Counted from the first letter of the stretch, positions 8,016 through 17,684 are shown. The stretch is DNA of 63,100 nucleotides from an uncultured Vampirovibrio sp. (GCA_910577635.1 CAJTNR010000013.1:1-63100), one strand, 5' to 3'. Notes: generated by a model from the sequence alone, not told the origin. A program made the numbers and translations.

Positions 8016-9062
8016 ATGTCAAAAGAAGTAAATAACAAAGTAAATATTAACAAGGAATTACTAAAGAAACAATTCTTTGACTACAGTATAATTCTAGTTG
8101 CACTGGGAGCGATTTTTTACGTTGATAATTTTCTTAATTTATCCGCTAAAAACAGTTTTTTATTTCTTTTAATAACTTTCTTTATTATAATAATATTCTT
8201 AAAGTATTCAACCAATTCAGTTAAAAAACCTCTAGATAATATCATCATTTCTGCTTTTGAAAGAACCTTAGATGACATTAACTCAATCCAGCTTAAGAAT
8301 AATTCCCAGAAAGAAAATCATACATTGGTTGATACAAAAATTAAAAGCATGCAGTCATTAGCTGCAAATCTTCAAAAGTATGCTTCTTCTATGGATGATA
8401 TAACCAATGAAGCAAGTGAAAAAACAAATAAATCATTAAGCTTCACAAATAATGAATACAGTGCAGTTAAGACAAATATTGAAAAAATGTTTTCAATAAG
8501 ACACAAGATTCAAACTATTGCTGAATTGATTCTTGAATTGTCAGATTTTGTTCAATCAATCTCATCTACAGTAGGTTTAGTTGAAGATATAGCAGAACAA
8601 ACAAACCTTTTAGCACTTAATGCAGCAGTTGAGGCAGCGCGTGCTGGAGAGCACGGAAAAGGTTTTGCTGTTGTAGCATCAGAAATAAGAAAACTAGCAG
8701 ATGAGTCCAAACAAGCTACAACAAAAATTATTTCTTTGATTAATGATATTCAGCAAACTGCAAACTCAACAGTTCTTGCTACTGAAGAAGGCACAAAAGA
8801 GATTGAGTCAGGTTTAGAACTTGCACATATTATTAGTGAGAATATTGAAAAGCTGATTAGCTCAATGAGTGAAATAGCATCCAATATGAAAGAAATCACG
8901 GCAAAATCCAAACAAATTAATATTGATTCAAAAACTTGCGAAAACTATGTTGAAGAAATTGGAAAAATGGCAGAAATAAACAAACAAATAACCCAGCAAA
9001 ACGACACAATTTTTGAAAAAATAGAAACAACTTCAAATGATTTAAAACAATTGGTAATATAA
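8016..9062 (+). CDS. Short methyl-accepting chemotaxis-like protein
   Basis: A chemoreceptor of 348 residues. I place the start at ATG 8016, preceded by AAGGGTGG; an in-frame ATG at 7953 lacks a ribosome site and would add an odd 21-residue extension. Two transmembrane helices near the N-terminus (about residues 23-45 and 49-65) leave almost no periplasmic loop, so sensing is likely within the membrane or cytoplasmic. The hairpin tip is intact (IAEQTNLLALNAAVEAARAG then GKGFAVVASEIRKLA), the site that binds CheA and CheW. It lies 13 bases before the cheA-like gene and was probably cotranscribed with it. Confidence 0.9.
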   Translation: MSKEVNNKVNINKELLKKQFFDYSIILVALGAIFYVDNFLNLSAKNSFLFLLITFFIIIIFLKYSTNSVKKPLDNIIISAFERTLDDINSIQLKNNSQKENHTLVDTKIKSMQSLAANLQKYASSMDDITNEASEKTNKSLSFTNNEYSAVKTNIEKMFSIRHKIQTIAELILELSDFVQSISSTVGLVEDIAEQTNLLALNAAVEAARAGEHGKGFAVVASEIRKLADESKQATTKIISLINDIQQTANSTVLATEEGTKEIESGLELAHIISENIEKLISSMSEIASNMKEITAKSKQINIDSKTCENYVEEIGKMAEINKQITQQNDTIFEKIETTSNDLKQLVI

Positions 9063-9075
9063 GACAAAAAACTGT

Positions 9076-12000
9076 ATGGAATTTCAACAAAACGAGCTTA
9101 ATGAGATACTGAATATCTATCAGCAAGAAAGTGCCGAAATTATTTCTTCAATGGATGCTAAGCTTCTTGCACTTGAAAAAGACAGCAAAAATAAAGATAT
9201 TGCAATGCAGCTTTTTAGAGATGCTCATTCACTAAAGGGTTCTGCTCGAATGCTTGGTTTTGATGATATTCAAAATATTGCTCATAAAGTTGAAGATGTT
9301 ATAAGTTTAATTAAAGAAGAAAAACTTGCAATTACACCAGCAATCGCAGATTCTTTATCTGATTGTCTTGATTTTATTTCAGAATTAATCAATAAAACAA
9401 TTGCTCAAAAAGATGAGTTTAAAAGCCCTAAGACTGCTGATTACATAAAAAAGCTGGAAAAAATGGCAGTTGTTGAAAACAACACTAAAAAACCAAAAGA
9501 AATTGTTGATAAAAACCTGCAGGATTTTTTTTCAAATTTTGATCAAATTGAAAATTTAATAATAAGCATTCTAAGTGCACTTTGTACTCTTCGAAACGAT
9601 AAGGAATCAACAAATGCACTAGAAGCACTCAAAAACAACACAGCGATATTTTTATCCTTAATTAATTCCAGCGAAAATCCTGAAATTGAAAAAATAAAAA
9701 CTTGTTTGGTTGCTATTATATCTTCATTAGAAAGATTTGAGCTATCAACCAATAAAAAGTTTACTTTCCTTGATTTAAACGATACAACTACAAAGTTTAT
9801 TGAAACCACTTGCAATTTTATCGATTCTAATAATATTGAAAGAAAAGATTATTATGACATTGTAGATAAAAATCTTGAAAACGAAAAAAACCAAGAAAAT
9901 CAAAAGATTGATACTATTAAAGCAGACTATGGAAAGATCCTTAGTGATATTGAAAATATTGAATCACCAAAGGAAGTATATAGCGCAATAGAGGCAATTC
10001 CCAAGTCTTTAGATGAAAATATTAATACAGTTGTAGAATTATTAAAGGAAATAATAGCGCTATATAAAGAAAAAAACATTCCCTTGCCTTATGATGTATC
10101 CTTAGCGCTTAAAGAAGCACTTGGTGCAATTAATATTAACAATAAAGAATCAATCAATGAAATCAGACAAAAACTTGATATGATTAAAACAATGGCAAAA
10201 TTTGAATTTACAAAAACGCCAAAAAAACGAACTTTTCTTCAAGAGCAAACCCAAAAAGATATTATTAATACAATTTCTAATTCAGAAATTAAAACTTTAA
10301 GAGTAGATTCAATTAAACTTGACAATTTAGTAGGACAAATTGGAGAATTAATAGTTTCTAAAATAAAAACCAATGATCAATTATCTTTGGCTAAAAAAAT
10401 CAGCAATGATTTAAGCGAATGGCAGAAAAATTTTGTCAAAATGGATTATTATATCAAATATTTCGACAAAAAATATCTCTCAGCACCGATTCAGAGTGAA
10501 AATATTGATTATAGAAAATTTAGCGCTTATAACAAACAATTGTGTTCTTTAGCTGAATTGCATACTAAAAAAATTGCTTTGATTAATAAAGAAATGAATT
10601 ATTTATTCAAACAATTACAAGAAAGCGAGACAAAACTAAACACAACCACTGCTGAAATTGAAACAATGGTTAAGAATATGAGAATCCTGCCTCTTTCTAC
10701 AATTTTTCAACTATTCCCCAGAATGGTTCATAATATTGCAAGGGATAAGAATAAAAAGATTGACTTAATAATTGAAGGAGCAGATATTACAGCCGATAAA
10801 ACAATTATTGAAGAAATTAAAATCCCTTTGATTCATATAATAAGAAATGCTATTGACCATGGGATTGAATTGCCAAAAGCAAGAAAAGCGCTTGGAAAAA
10901 ACGAAACAGGAAAAATCATAATTAGTGCTAATTATATCGACACCAAAGTAATTATTGATATTAAAGATGATGGCAGAGGGCTTGATATTGAAAAAATTAA
11001 ACAAAAAGCACTTGAAAAAAAACTGTTAACAAAAGAAGAACTTAGCGCCATTAGTGATGATGAGCTTACTAATCTGGTTTTTTATCCGGGATTTTCAACA
11101 GAAAACTTTGTAACTGAACTTTCAGGAAGAGGTTTAGGACTCGATATTGTTAATAATAAGATTAATCAATTGCAGGGAAGAATTGATATTTTTTCCAAAC
11201 TAAACCAAGGGACGGTTGTAAGGATTATTCTTCCTGCTACAGTTGCAACTAAGAAAGTTTTTATAATTGAAGAACAAGAACAATTATGGGCAATTGAAAC
11301 CTCTGTTATTAAAACAATTGCAAGAATAAACTCAGATGAAATTTTTGAAAAAGATTCCAACAATTATTACATTTATGACGGCAATGCAATTAATGTATAT
11401 ACTCTATCTCAGATTCTAAACTTCAAGAATGTGCCAAGAGAAACAAATAAGTACACTCTTCTTATTATTGAAACTGATAACTTTGCTTTTGGAATCATTG
11501 TTGAAAAACTAATTTCAGACCAGGAAATTGTCCATAAAAAACTTGCGCCTCCTTTGTATAAGATTAAAAACATCTCAGGAATTACAACACTTGCTAATGG
11601 CGAAGCTTGTTTAATTCTTAATATCGGGGATATAATTTCAACTATTACTTCAACTAAGATTGGAACTAAAATAATAACCAAAAACGGAATTGTAAGAACA
11701 AAAGACAACTTTAAATACAAAATTCTTGTGGTAGACGATTCTCACACAACAAGAATTCTTCAAAAAAACATTCTATCAAATCATGGCTATAACACACAAA
11801 CTGCAACAAGTGCAATTAATGCATTAGAAAAGGTTGATAAAGATAAATTCGATTTAATTATAACAGATGTTCAAATGCCCAAGATGAGCGGGTTTGAATT
11901 TATAGAAGAACTTAGAAAAAACAGCGTATATACAAACTGTCCTGTGATTGTCGTCAGCTCAGAACCTAAAGAAAAGCATTTGGATGATATTAAAAAAACT

Positions 12001-12081
12001 AATATTAATGCATATATTGAAAAGAATTTATTCAAACAGGAAGAACTTATAAATACTATTGAGAGTATTCTTAGCTACTAA
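9076..12081 (+). CDS. cheA: CheA-type hybrid histidine kinase with C-terminal receiver
   Basis: A 1001-residue chemosensory kinase. Order of domains: HPt (residues about 5-110, phospho-His51 in RDAHSLKGSARMLGF), a long helical linker with no clear domain, the P3 dimerisation region (about 410-560), the HATPase with N-box HIIRNAIDHGIELP and G-boxes DDGRGLD and GRGLGLDIV, a P5 CheW-like domain, and a REC domain at about 878-1000 (VVDDSHTTRI; phospho-Asp in LIITDVQMPKMSGF). Hybrid CheA-CheY kinases are typical of type IV pilus and other alternative chemosensory systems (PilL/ChpA-like, cyanobacterial Hik families). It phosphorylates itself, then probably its own REC domain or the regulator at 6557. 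Confidence 0.93.
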   Translation: MEFQQNELNEILNIYQQESAEIISSMDAKLLALEKDSKNKDIAMQLFRDAHSLKGSARMLGFDDIQNIAHKVEDVISLIKEEKLAITPAIADSLSDCLDFISELINKTIAQKDEFKSPKTADYIKKLEKMAVVENNTKKPKEIVDKNLQDFFSNFDQIENLIISILSALCTLRNDKESTNALEALKNNTAIFLSLINSSENPEIEKIKTCLVAIISSLERFELSTNKKFTFLDLNDTTTKFIETTCNFIDSNNIERKDYYDIVDKNLENEKNQENQKIDTIKADYGKILSDIENIESPKEVYSAIEAIPKSLDENINTVVELLKEIIALYKEKNIPLPYDVSLALKEALGAININNKESINEIRQKLDMIKTMAKFEFTKTPKKRTFLQEQTQKDIINTISNSEIKTLRVDSIKLDNLVGQIGELIVSKIKTNDQLSLAKKISNDLSEWQKNFVKMDYYIKYFDKKYLSAPIQSENIDYRKFSAYNKQLCSLAELHTKKIALINKEMNYLFKQLQESETKLNTTTAEIETMVKNMRILPLSTIFQLFPRMVHNIARDKNKKIDLIIEGADITADKTIIEEIKIPLIHIIRNAIDHGIELPKARKALGKNETGKIIISANYIDTKVIIDIKDDGRGLDIEKIKQKALEKKLLTKEELSAISDDELTNLVFYPGFSTENFVTELSGRGLGLDIVNNKINQLQGRIDIFSKLNQGTVVRIILPATVATKKVFIIEEQEQLWAIETSVIKTIARINSDEIFEKDSNNYYIYDGNAINVYTLSQILNFKNVPRETNKYTLLIIETDNFAFGIIVEKLISDQEIVHKKLAPPLYKIKNISGITTLANGEACLILNIGDIISTITSTKIGTKIITKNGIVRTKDNFKYKILVVDDSHTTRILQKNILSNHGYNTQTATSAINALEKVDKDKFDLIITDVQMPKMSGFEFIEELRKNSVYTNCPVIVVSSEPKEKHLDDIKKTNINAYIEKNLFKQEELINTIESILSY

Positions 12082-12167
12082 TTACTACACAAAACTACAC
12101 ATAAAATTTGAAAATTAAATTATTTGTGTGTTACAATTGATAAAAGATTGAGGAAGTGTAATTTTCT

Positions 12168-13142
12168 ATGTATGAAACAGCTATATTAGAGGAGAAATAT
12201 TTCAGGGTATTTCAAGGTGCCTATAATGATTTTCGCTTTCGGGCAAAAACAGATTACAAATTCGAAATCGATCCTTTGTCTTATGAAGATTTTATAGATG
12301 CATTCAAAAAAAATCTTATAAACTGTGTAATTCTTTTGGAAGATTCAATTCCAACAGGCTTTTTAGCATATACTACAGTGCCTGAGGGTGTTATTGAGCT
12401 TTTTATAATTCATTGTCTTGGGGCAGAGGATATTAACAATAAAAGAAAATGCCTATTTGAAATGTTTATGGATTTGACCCGCCCTAAAAGAAAACATTCT
12501 CTGGTTAGTTATGCAATGCTAGGAGTGCAGGAAAGTTTTAAACCAATAGTAGCACAATATGGATTCAGCTTTATTGACACAGGAGTTGTTGTTTTTGATG
12601 TCAATAATAAACAATTTATAAAAGAACTTTCTTTATTCAATTTCCTAGAACTGCCAATCGGCTACAAACTAACCCCTTATAGAGATATTTACTACGATGA
12701 GTTAGCCAATGCAATTTACAATTCCTTTTTGGATTCTTCAGATGTCAATTTCGATTATCGATTCGGAACAATTGAAGGCTGTGCTGATATAACCAATAAA
12801 ATTACAACTTCGGTTTATGGAAGATTCCTGCCTCAGGCAAGTAAGATATTGCTATACGAAAACAAAATTGTCGGGTTTTGCTTAGCTAATGTTACAATAG
12901 ATGGAATTGTTAATCTTCCTTTGATAGGAATTATAAAAGACCATAGAGGGCAAAAATTATCCCTGCCTTTGATTAAAGCTACAGTTTCAGATATAATCAA
13001 GCTTTGTCAGAGCGGTATAATAGAACTTAATGAACTAAATGCAAGTTTAGATTTAAACTATCAAAGTGCACATAAAATGTATGAAGCAGCGGGTTTTATT
13101 CCTTCTTATAAATATCCGCAGGCATATTTGCCAAAAGGCTAG
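12168..13142 (+). CDS. Two-domain GNAT-family acetyltransferase-like protein
   Basis: A 324-residue protein with two GNAT-like halves. The C-terminal half has the acetyl-CoA region (residues about 225-320: KIVGFCLANVTIDG, PLIGIIKDHRGQKLSLPLIK, then SAHKMYEAAGFIPSYKYPQA, the usual 'A..ly...GF' ending). The N-terminal half (about 15-140) resembles a degenerate copy (VILLEDSIPTGFLAYTTVPEG). The substrate is unknown; small molecules, N-termini and tRNA-linked amino acids are all possible for this fold. GAGGAAG lies upstream of the ATG, and serA follows after 12 bases, so these two genes probably share a transcript. Confidence 0.75.
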   Translation: MYETAILEEKYFRVFQGAYNDFRFRAKTDYKFEIDPLSYEDFIDAFKKNLINCVILLEDSIPTGFLAYTTVPEGVIELFIIHCLGAEDINNKRKCLFEMFMDLTRPKRKHSLVSYAMLGVQESFKPIVAQYGFSFIDTGVVVFDVNNKQFIKELSLFNFLELPIGYKLTPYRDIYYDELANAIYNSFLDSSDVNFDYRFGTIEGCADITNKITTSVYGRFLPQASKILLYENKIVGFCLANVTIDGIVNLPLIGIIKDHRGQKLSLPLIKATVSDIIKLCQSGIIELNELNASLDLNYQSAHKMYEAAGFIPSYKYPQAYLPKG

Positions 13143-13154
13143 TAAGGAAAAAGA

Positions 13155-14738
13155 ATGTCGAAAGTATTAATAACCGATAAAATTAATGATTTAGCAGTTA
13201 AAATTGTATCTGAAGCTGCTAAAGTAGATAATCTTCCTACAATGGATGAAGATAAACTTTGTGAAATTATTGGTGAATATGATGCAATTCTAGTCCGCTC
13301 CCAAACAAAACTAACAGCAAAAGTTATAGAAAAAGCAAATAAACTTAAAATTATAGCAAGAGCCGGTGTCGGGGTAGATAATATTGACATTGCAGCAGCG
13401 ACTCAAAAAGGAATAATTGTTGTAAACTCCCCCGATGGCAACACCCATGCAGCAGCAGAACACACAATTGCAATGATGTTATCAATGGCAAGAAACATCC
13501 CTGAAGCAAATAGCAGTGTTAAAAAAGGCTTATGGGAAAGAAGTAAGTTTACAGGTGTTGAAGTTTATAATAAAACTTTAGGAATAATCGGGCTTGGAAA
13601 AATCGGCTCGCATGTAGCTAATGTTGCACTTACTCTTGGAATGAAGGTTGTGGTTTGTGATCCATATGCAAATAAAGAAATTGTTGAGCGCATAGGAGCA
13701 CAATACATTGAACATTTTGATGACTTCTGGCCATTATGCGATTTTATTACAATTCACACTCCTAAAACAAAAGAAACAACAGGATTAATTAATACAAATA
13801 CAATTAATAGAATGAAAAAAGGAGTTAGGATAATTAATTGCGCAAGAGGAGGAATTATTGATGAAAACGCTCTTGCTAAAGCTCTTGAATCAGCTCAAGT
13901 GGCTCAATGTGCTATTGATGTTTATGAAGATGAGAAGAATGTTAGTCAATCTCCTTTAATTAATTTTTCCAAAAACGCGATCCTGACACCTCACTTAGGC
14001 GCAAGTACAGATGAAGCACAAATTAATGTTGCAATTGATGTAGCACAACAGGTTGTAGATGTCCTGGAAGGCAAAAACGCAACCAGTGCAATTAATATTC
14101 CTGCCTTAAAACCGCAAAAACTGGAAGCAGTTAAAGATTATATGGATTTAGCGCAAACTTTAGCTGAATTTGCTTCACAATTAAGTGAAGGGGCACCTAA
14201 AGAAATAAATATTATAGTATCAGGATTATTAGCAAAACTAGATGTTTCTCCTTTAGAAATTGCCATTCTAAAAGGGGTCTTAAGTGCTAATATGGTCGGG
14301 ATTAACTATGTTAACGCTCCGATTATAGCAAAACAAAGAGGGATTGAAACAAAGACTATTAAAACCAATGATACTCAAAATGCCATTTCTTTAACAATTA
14401 AAACTTCCAATAAAACAACAACAATTAAAGGAGATTTAATTGCAAAGAGCATTAAAAGAATAGTTGAGCTTAATTCTTATACTGTTGCAATTGAGCCTAG
14501 AAAGCATATGCTCTTAGTTCCCCACATAAATAAACCAAATATGGTAGCAAGTGTAGCAGGAGTGCTGGGTTCTAATAATGTTAATATTTCAGCTATGTTA
14601 GTCGCACAGAATAATACTTTAGATAAATCTATCATGGTTTTTAGTGTTGATTCTAAAGTTGATGAGCAGACACTTGATAAAATCAACTCGATAGAAGGAG
14701 TTGATAATCCTAAATGTATTAATTTATCTAATGCTTAA
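13155..14738 (+). CDS. serA: D-3-phosphoglycerate dehydrogenase
   Basis: SerA oxidises 3-phosphoglycerate to 3-phosphohydroxypyruvate, the first step of serine synthesis. The 527-residue length is that of the long form: catalytic and NAD domains (residues 1-315; NAD loop GLGKIGSHVANVALTLGM, catalytic Arg in INCARGGII, Glu in VYEDE, His in TPHLGAST), an allosteric substrate-binding domain (about 320-450) and a C-terminal ACT domain (about 455-527, MLLVPHINKPNMVASVAGVL), normally the site of serine feedback. The start has AAGGAAAAAG just upstream. The 3' end overlaps the convergent hisF by 15 bases. Confidence 0.96.
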   Translation: MSKVLITDKINDLAVKIVSEAAKVDNLPTMDEDKLCEIIGEYDAILVRSQTKLTAKVIEKANKLKIIARAGVGVDNIDIAAATQKGIIVVNSPDGNTHAAAEHTIAMMLSMARNIPEANSSVKKGLWERSKFTGVEVYNKTLGIIGLGKIGSHVANVALTLGMKVVVCDPYANKEIVERIGAQYIEHFDDFWPLCDFITIHTPKTKETTGLINTNTINRMKKGVRIINCARGGIIDENALAKALESAQVAQCAIDVYEDEKNVSQSPLINFSKNAILTPHLGASTDEAQINVAIDVAQQVVDVLEGKNATSAINIPALKPQKLEAVKDYMDLAQTLAEFASQLSEGAPKEINIIVSGLLAKLDVSPLEIAILKGVLSANMVGINYVNAPIIAKQRGIETKTIKTNDTQNAISLTIKTSNKTTTIKGDLIAKSIKRIVELNSYTVAIEPRKHMLLVPHINKPNMVASVAGVLGSNNVNISAMLVAQNNTLDKSIMVFSVDSKVDEQTLDKINSIEGVDNPKCINLSNA

Positions 14739-15485
14739 ATTTGCTTGAAGCAAATCATTTTTAAGTTTATCTACAGGCAAGGTATTATAATGAAAAATCG
14801 ACGCTGCCAAGGCGGCATCAACATTGGTTTTTTTAAACAATTCAATGAAATGATTAGAATCAGCTCCTGCGCCGCCTGATGCAATTACAGGAATATTAAC
14901 AGCATTTGAAATCAGCTTGTTAAGTTCAATATCAAACCCTTGCTGGACTCCATCTGTATCCATTGAAGTTAGAAGAATTTCACCCGCCCCTAAGCTCTCA
15001 ACCTGTTTTGCCCAATCAAGCGCTTTTAAACCTGTGTTTACTTTTCCTGCGTTGATAAAAATATAGTAGTCATTATCAATTTTTTTAACATCCAGTGCAG
15101 CCACAATACATTGAGAGCCAAAATAATTAGCCACTTGAGAAATTATAGAAGGGTTTTTTACAATTGATGAATTCAAAGAAACCTTATCAGCTCCCATTGA
15201 AAGAATTGCTCTTATATCATCAATTTGGGATATCCCGCCGCCCACAGTAAAAGGAATAAAAACAACCTTAGCTACTTTTTCAACTAATTCTAGAATTGTT
15301 TTTCTTTTTTCGTTAGTTGCGCTGATATCTAAAAAAACAAGCTCATCCGCTCCATTGTCCGAATATTTTTTTGCAAGTTCAACAGGGTCAGCTATTGCTG
15401 TAAGGTTTTTAAAATTAACCCCCTTAACAACCAATCCGTCTTTTACATCAAGACAAGGGATTATTCTTTTAGTTAAACAATTCAT
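14724..15485 (-). CDS. hisF: Imidazole glycerol phosphate synthase cyclase subunit
   Basis: HisF forms imidazole glycerol phosphate and AICAR from PRFAR plus ammonia supplied by HisH, joining histidine and purine metabolism. The 253-residue TIM barrel begins with the diagnostic RIIPCLDVKDGLVVKGVNF (catalytic Asp in CLD) and contains VGGGI, DKVSLNS, the second catalytic Asp in LLTSMDTDG and the phosphate site IASGGAG. No other his gene is nearby; the gene is one base downstream of a GGDEF regulator and overlaps serA at its 3' end. Full length and intact. Confidence 0.97.
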   Translation of the reverse strand: MNCLTKRIIPCLDVKDGLVVKGVNFKNLTAIADPVELAKKYSDNGADELVFLDISATNEKRKTILELVEKVAKVVFIPFTVGGGISQIDDIRAILSMGADKVSLNSSIVKNPSIISQVANYFGSQCIVAALDVKKIDNDYYIFINAGKVNTGLKALDWAKQVESLGAGEILLTSMDTDGVQQGFDIELNKLISNAVNIPVIASGGAGADSNHFIELFKKTNVDAALAASIFHYNTLPVDKLKNDLLQANLSIR

Positions 15486-15486
15486 T

Positions 15487-16359
15487 CTAACACCCCGGAT
15501 TCATTTTTGAAAACTGCACGATTTTATTCTTTCCAGATTGTTTTGCATTGTACAGTGCGTGTTCAGCGTATCTGATTATTGTATTTGATGTTTCATCCAC
15601 ATCTTCCATATAAGGAAAAGAAGAAATTCCGCCTGAAATTGTTATAGGGTGGCGTTCTTGCTCGTTTGCAGGGATAAACTCCATTCGCTCAACGTCTTTT
15701 CTGAATCTTTCAGCAAAAATCATAGCCTGAGTTTCTGTTGTTTCAGGAAGGATAATAATGAACTCCTCATCGCCGTATCTTGTTAGCACATCTTCTTTTC
15801 TAACAAGCGCACTTAACATATTTGCGATTTTTTTAAGCAGAATGTCACCCCAGTCATAACCATACATATCATTAACAATTTTAAAGTAGTCAATATCCAA
15901 TAGCAGACAAGATAAACTTGTACCATACCTTTTGGCACGGGAAATTTCCGCATCTAATCTATGGTGAAGATACTTTCTGTTGTATAATCCTGTAAGCTCA
16001 TCGCAAATTGCAGATTTAACAAGATTTTTTTTGGTTTCATAGGTTTTTAATAAAGCCTTTATTCTTGTATTAAGTTCGATTCTATCTATTGGTTTTTTGA
16101 TATAGTCATAACTAAGAGCTCTTATAGTAATTTGCGGGATTTCATCCACAACAGCAAGCACACAGCACTCCAGTTTTCTAATTGCACAAAATTCTCTAAT
16201 TTTATTAATATCTAAATCAAGAATTACAAGTCCCGGGTTGTATTGTTTGTAGTTTTCAAGTTGTTCAGCACTAAATTCTCTAAGTTCAATCTCATCATCA
16301 ACATTAATCAAATGAGAAAATTCACTTTTGCCGGATTCGCTAAATAAAACTATATTCAT
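15487..16359 (-). CDS. REC-like and GGDEF-domain regulator, probable diguanylate cyclase
   Basis: A 290-residue two-domain protein. Residues 1-110 form a receiver-like fold with likely acceptor D47 or D49 in GLVILDLDINK and Lys in YDYIKKPID. Residues about 118-285 are a GGDEF domain with DELTGLYNRKYL, LLLDIDYFKIVNDMYGYDWG and RYGDEEFIIILPET. The signature is GDEEF instead of GGDEF: the acidic and Phe positions are kept but the second Gly is Asp, so activity in making cyclic di-GMP is uncertain. It may act as a c-di-GMP or GTP sensor instead. Located directly upstream of hisF, which looks incidental. Confidence 0.88.
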   Translation of the reverse strand: MNIVLFSESGKSEFSHLINVDDEIELREFSAEQLENYKQYNPGLVILDLDINKIREFCAIRKLECCVLAVVDEIPQITIRALSYDYIKKPIDRIELNTRIKALLKTYETKKNLVKSAICDELTGLYNRKYLHHRLDAEISRAKRYGTSLSCLLLDIDYFKIVNDMYGYDWGDILLKKIANMLSALVRKEDVLTRYGDEEFIIILPETTETQAMIFAERFRKDVERMEFIPANEQERHPITISGGISSFPYMEDVDETSNTIIRYAEHALYNAKQSGKNKIVQFSKMNPGC

Positions 16360-16485
16360 ACTAAAACTCCTTTTTGATTAGTATACCATATTGATAAAAT
16401 TCAAAAGTCATACAAATACATTATGTAATATTTTGCTATGTTGTTTAAACTAAAGAAGTGAATAGCATATTACGGGTTTTTAATC

Positions 16486-17649
16486 TTGGGCAAAGCACTA
16501 AGAAAACAAAAAACTTATGGTAATTATTATCCCCGAGTTAATACGGTTGAAATTGATTATCAAAAAGTAATAAAACAAAGAACAAAAAAACAGAAAAAAA
16601 ATCTTTTTGCACTGTTCTTTGCTTTTGTTTTGCTTGTCTGCTATGGTATTTATGTTTGTCCTTATAATTATAAAACTTTTATCGAACCACTGTTTGTTAA
16701 TAGAATTCTTAATAGAAAAATAAATTTAAATACAAAAAAAATAACTCTTCCAACAAGGGATTACATTAGAAATTCATATATTGCAGATAACTACATTCTA
16801 AGTTCAAGAGCTAAAAAAACAAAAGAATTGACCCCCATTCAAATGGTAGGGGAGCTGACACAAACAAAAAATAAACTGCAAGCATTATTTAAAAAATATT
16901 CAAAGTTAGAACCAAGTGTTTTTGTGTGGGAATACTCCTCAAGCTCTGGTATAGAAATTAATGCTGACAATGCTTATCCAAGTGCAAGTATAATTAAAAT
17001 TCCAATCGCATTTGAACTAATGAGATTAATTGATGATTCATCTAAAACCAAAAAACCAATAACACTTGAGGATAGGCGTCTTTTTACAGAAGAATTTAGA
17101 ACCCTTGGATCTGGAGATTTGCAAAGAACAAAAGCAGATGTCTTATACTCGATTGATTATTTGGCTAATATAATGATAACAAACTCCGATAATTCAGCTA
17201 CTAATATGCTTTTGTATGAAATTGGAGGAATGGACGGATTGAATCGTTCAATGAGAAATATTGGTTTAAAAACAACTTCAATGAGAAACTGGCTTCCAGA
17301 TTTAGAAGGAACCAATATGATTACAGCAAGGGAAGTTTCTACACTTCTGTATAACATTGACAATCCAAAATACATTGATTCTAAATCTAAGGCTGTATTA
17401 AAAGAGTATTTGGTTAATACAAAAAATACACACTTATTAAAAGAAAAGCTTCCGCCTGGTGCTATTGTTTTTCATAAAACAGGCAACATAGGGACAATGC
17501 TGGGTGATAGCGGAATTATATATACAAGCAACGGTAAAAAATACATTGTAACAATATTAGTTAAAAGACCCTTTAATGACTTAGGAGCTAAATATCTTAT
17601 TCAGGATGCATCATTAATCATTTATAATGATATAAGTCAACTTCCATAG
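16486..17649 (+). CDS. Membrane-anchored serine hydrolase of class A beta-lactamase fold
   Basis: A 387-residue protein starting at TTG 16486. A basic N-terminus and one transmembrane helix (about residues 38-57) anchor it, with the catalytic domain outside. The penicillin-recognising motifs are present: Ser168-x-x-Lys171 in YPSASIIKIP, SDN in TNSDNSATNML, and KTG in VFHKTGNIG. The omega-loop region reads MRNWLPDLEGTN, where class A beta-lactamases have WEPELN, so Glu166 is replaced by Leu. Without that deacylating Glu it is more likely a penicillin-binding protein or peptidoglycan peptidase than a resistance enzyme. Neighbours are envelope genes. Confidence 0.82.
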   Translation: MGKALRKQKTYGNYYPRVNTVEIDYQKVIKQRTKKQKKNLFALFFAFVLLVCYGIYVCPYNYKTFIEPLFVNRILNRKINLNTKKITLPTRDYIRNSYIADNYILSSRAKKTKELTPIQMVGELTQTKNKLQALFKKYSKLEPSVFVWEYSSSSGIEINADNAYPSASIIKIPIAFELMRLIDDSSKTKKPITLEDRRLFTEEFRTLGSGDLQRTKADVLYSIDYLANIMITNSDNSATNMLLYEIGGMDGLNRSMRNIGLKTTSMRNWLPDLEGTNMITAREVSTLLYNIDNPKYIDSKSKAVLKEYLVNTKNTHLLKEKLPPGAIVFHKTGNIGTMLGDSGIIYTSNGKKYIVTILVKRPFNDLGAKYLIQDASLIIYNDISQLP

Positions 17650-17655
17650 TTTTAC

Positions 17656-17684
17656 TTGACTATTAGATAATTAGCATATATTAT
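17656..17684 (+). promoter_or_regulatory. Sigma70-type promoter for the SLH protein gene
   Basis: TTGACT at 17656-17661 and TATTAT at 17679-17684 are separated by 17 bases, close to consensus. Transcription would start near 17691, giving a leader of about 30 bases that contains the AGGAG ribosome site of the SLH gene at 17723. A strong promoter, good ribosome site and strong terminator fit an abundant envelope protein. Confidence 0.6.

Noticed and set aside
10765..11004. Antisense open frames inside cheA, lpxD, mfd and other long genes
   Set aside because: They mirror conserved coding sequence, have no ribosome sites, and their residue content is typical of shadow frames in A/T-rich genes.
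16486..17649. Antibiotic-resistance beta-lactamase
   Set aside because: The deacylating Glu166 position is Leu, and the context is cell-wall synthesis.
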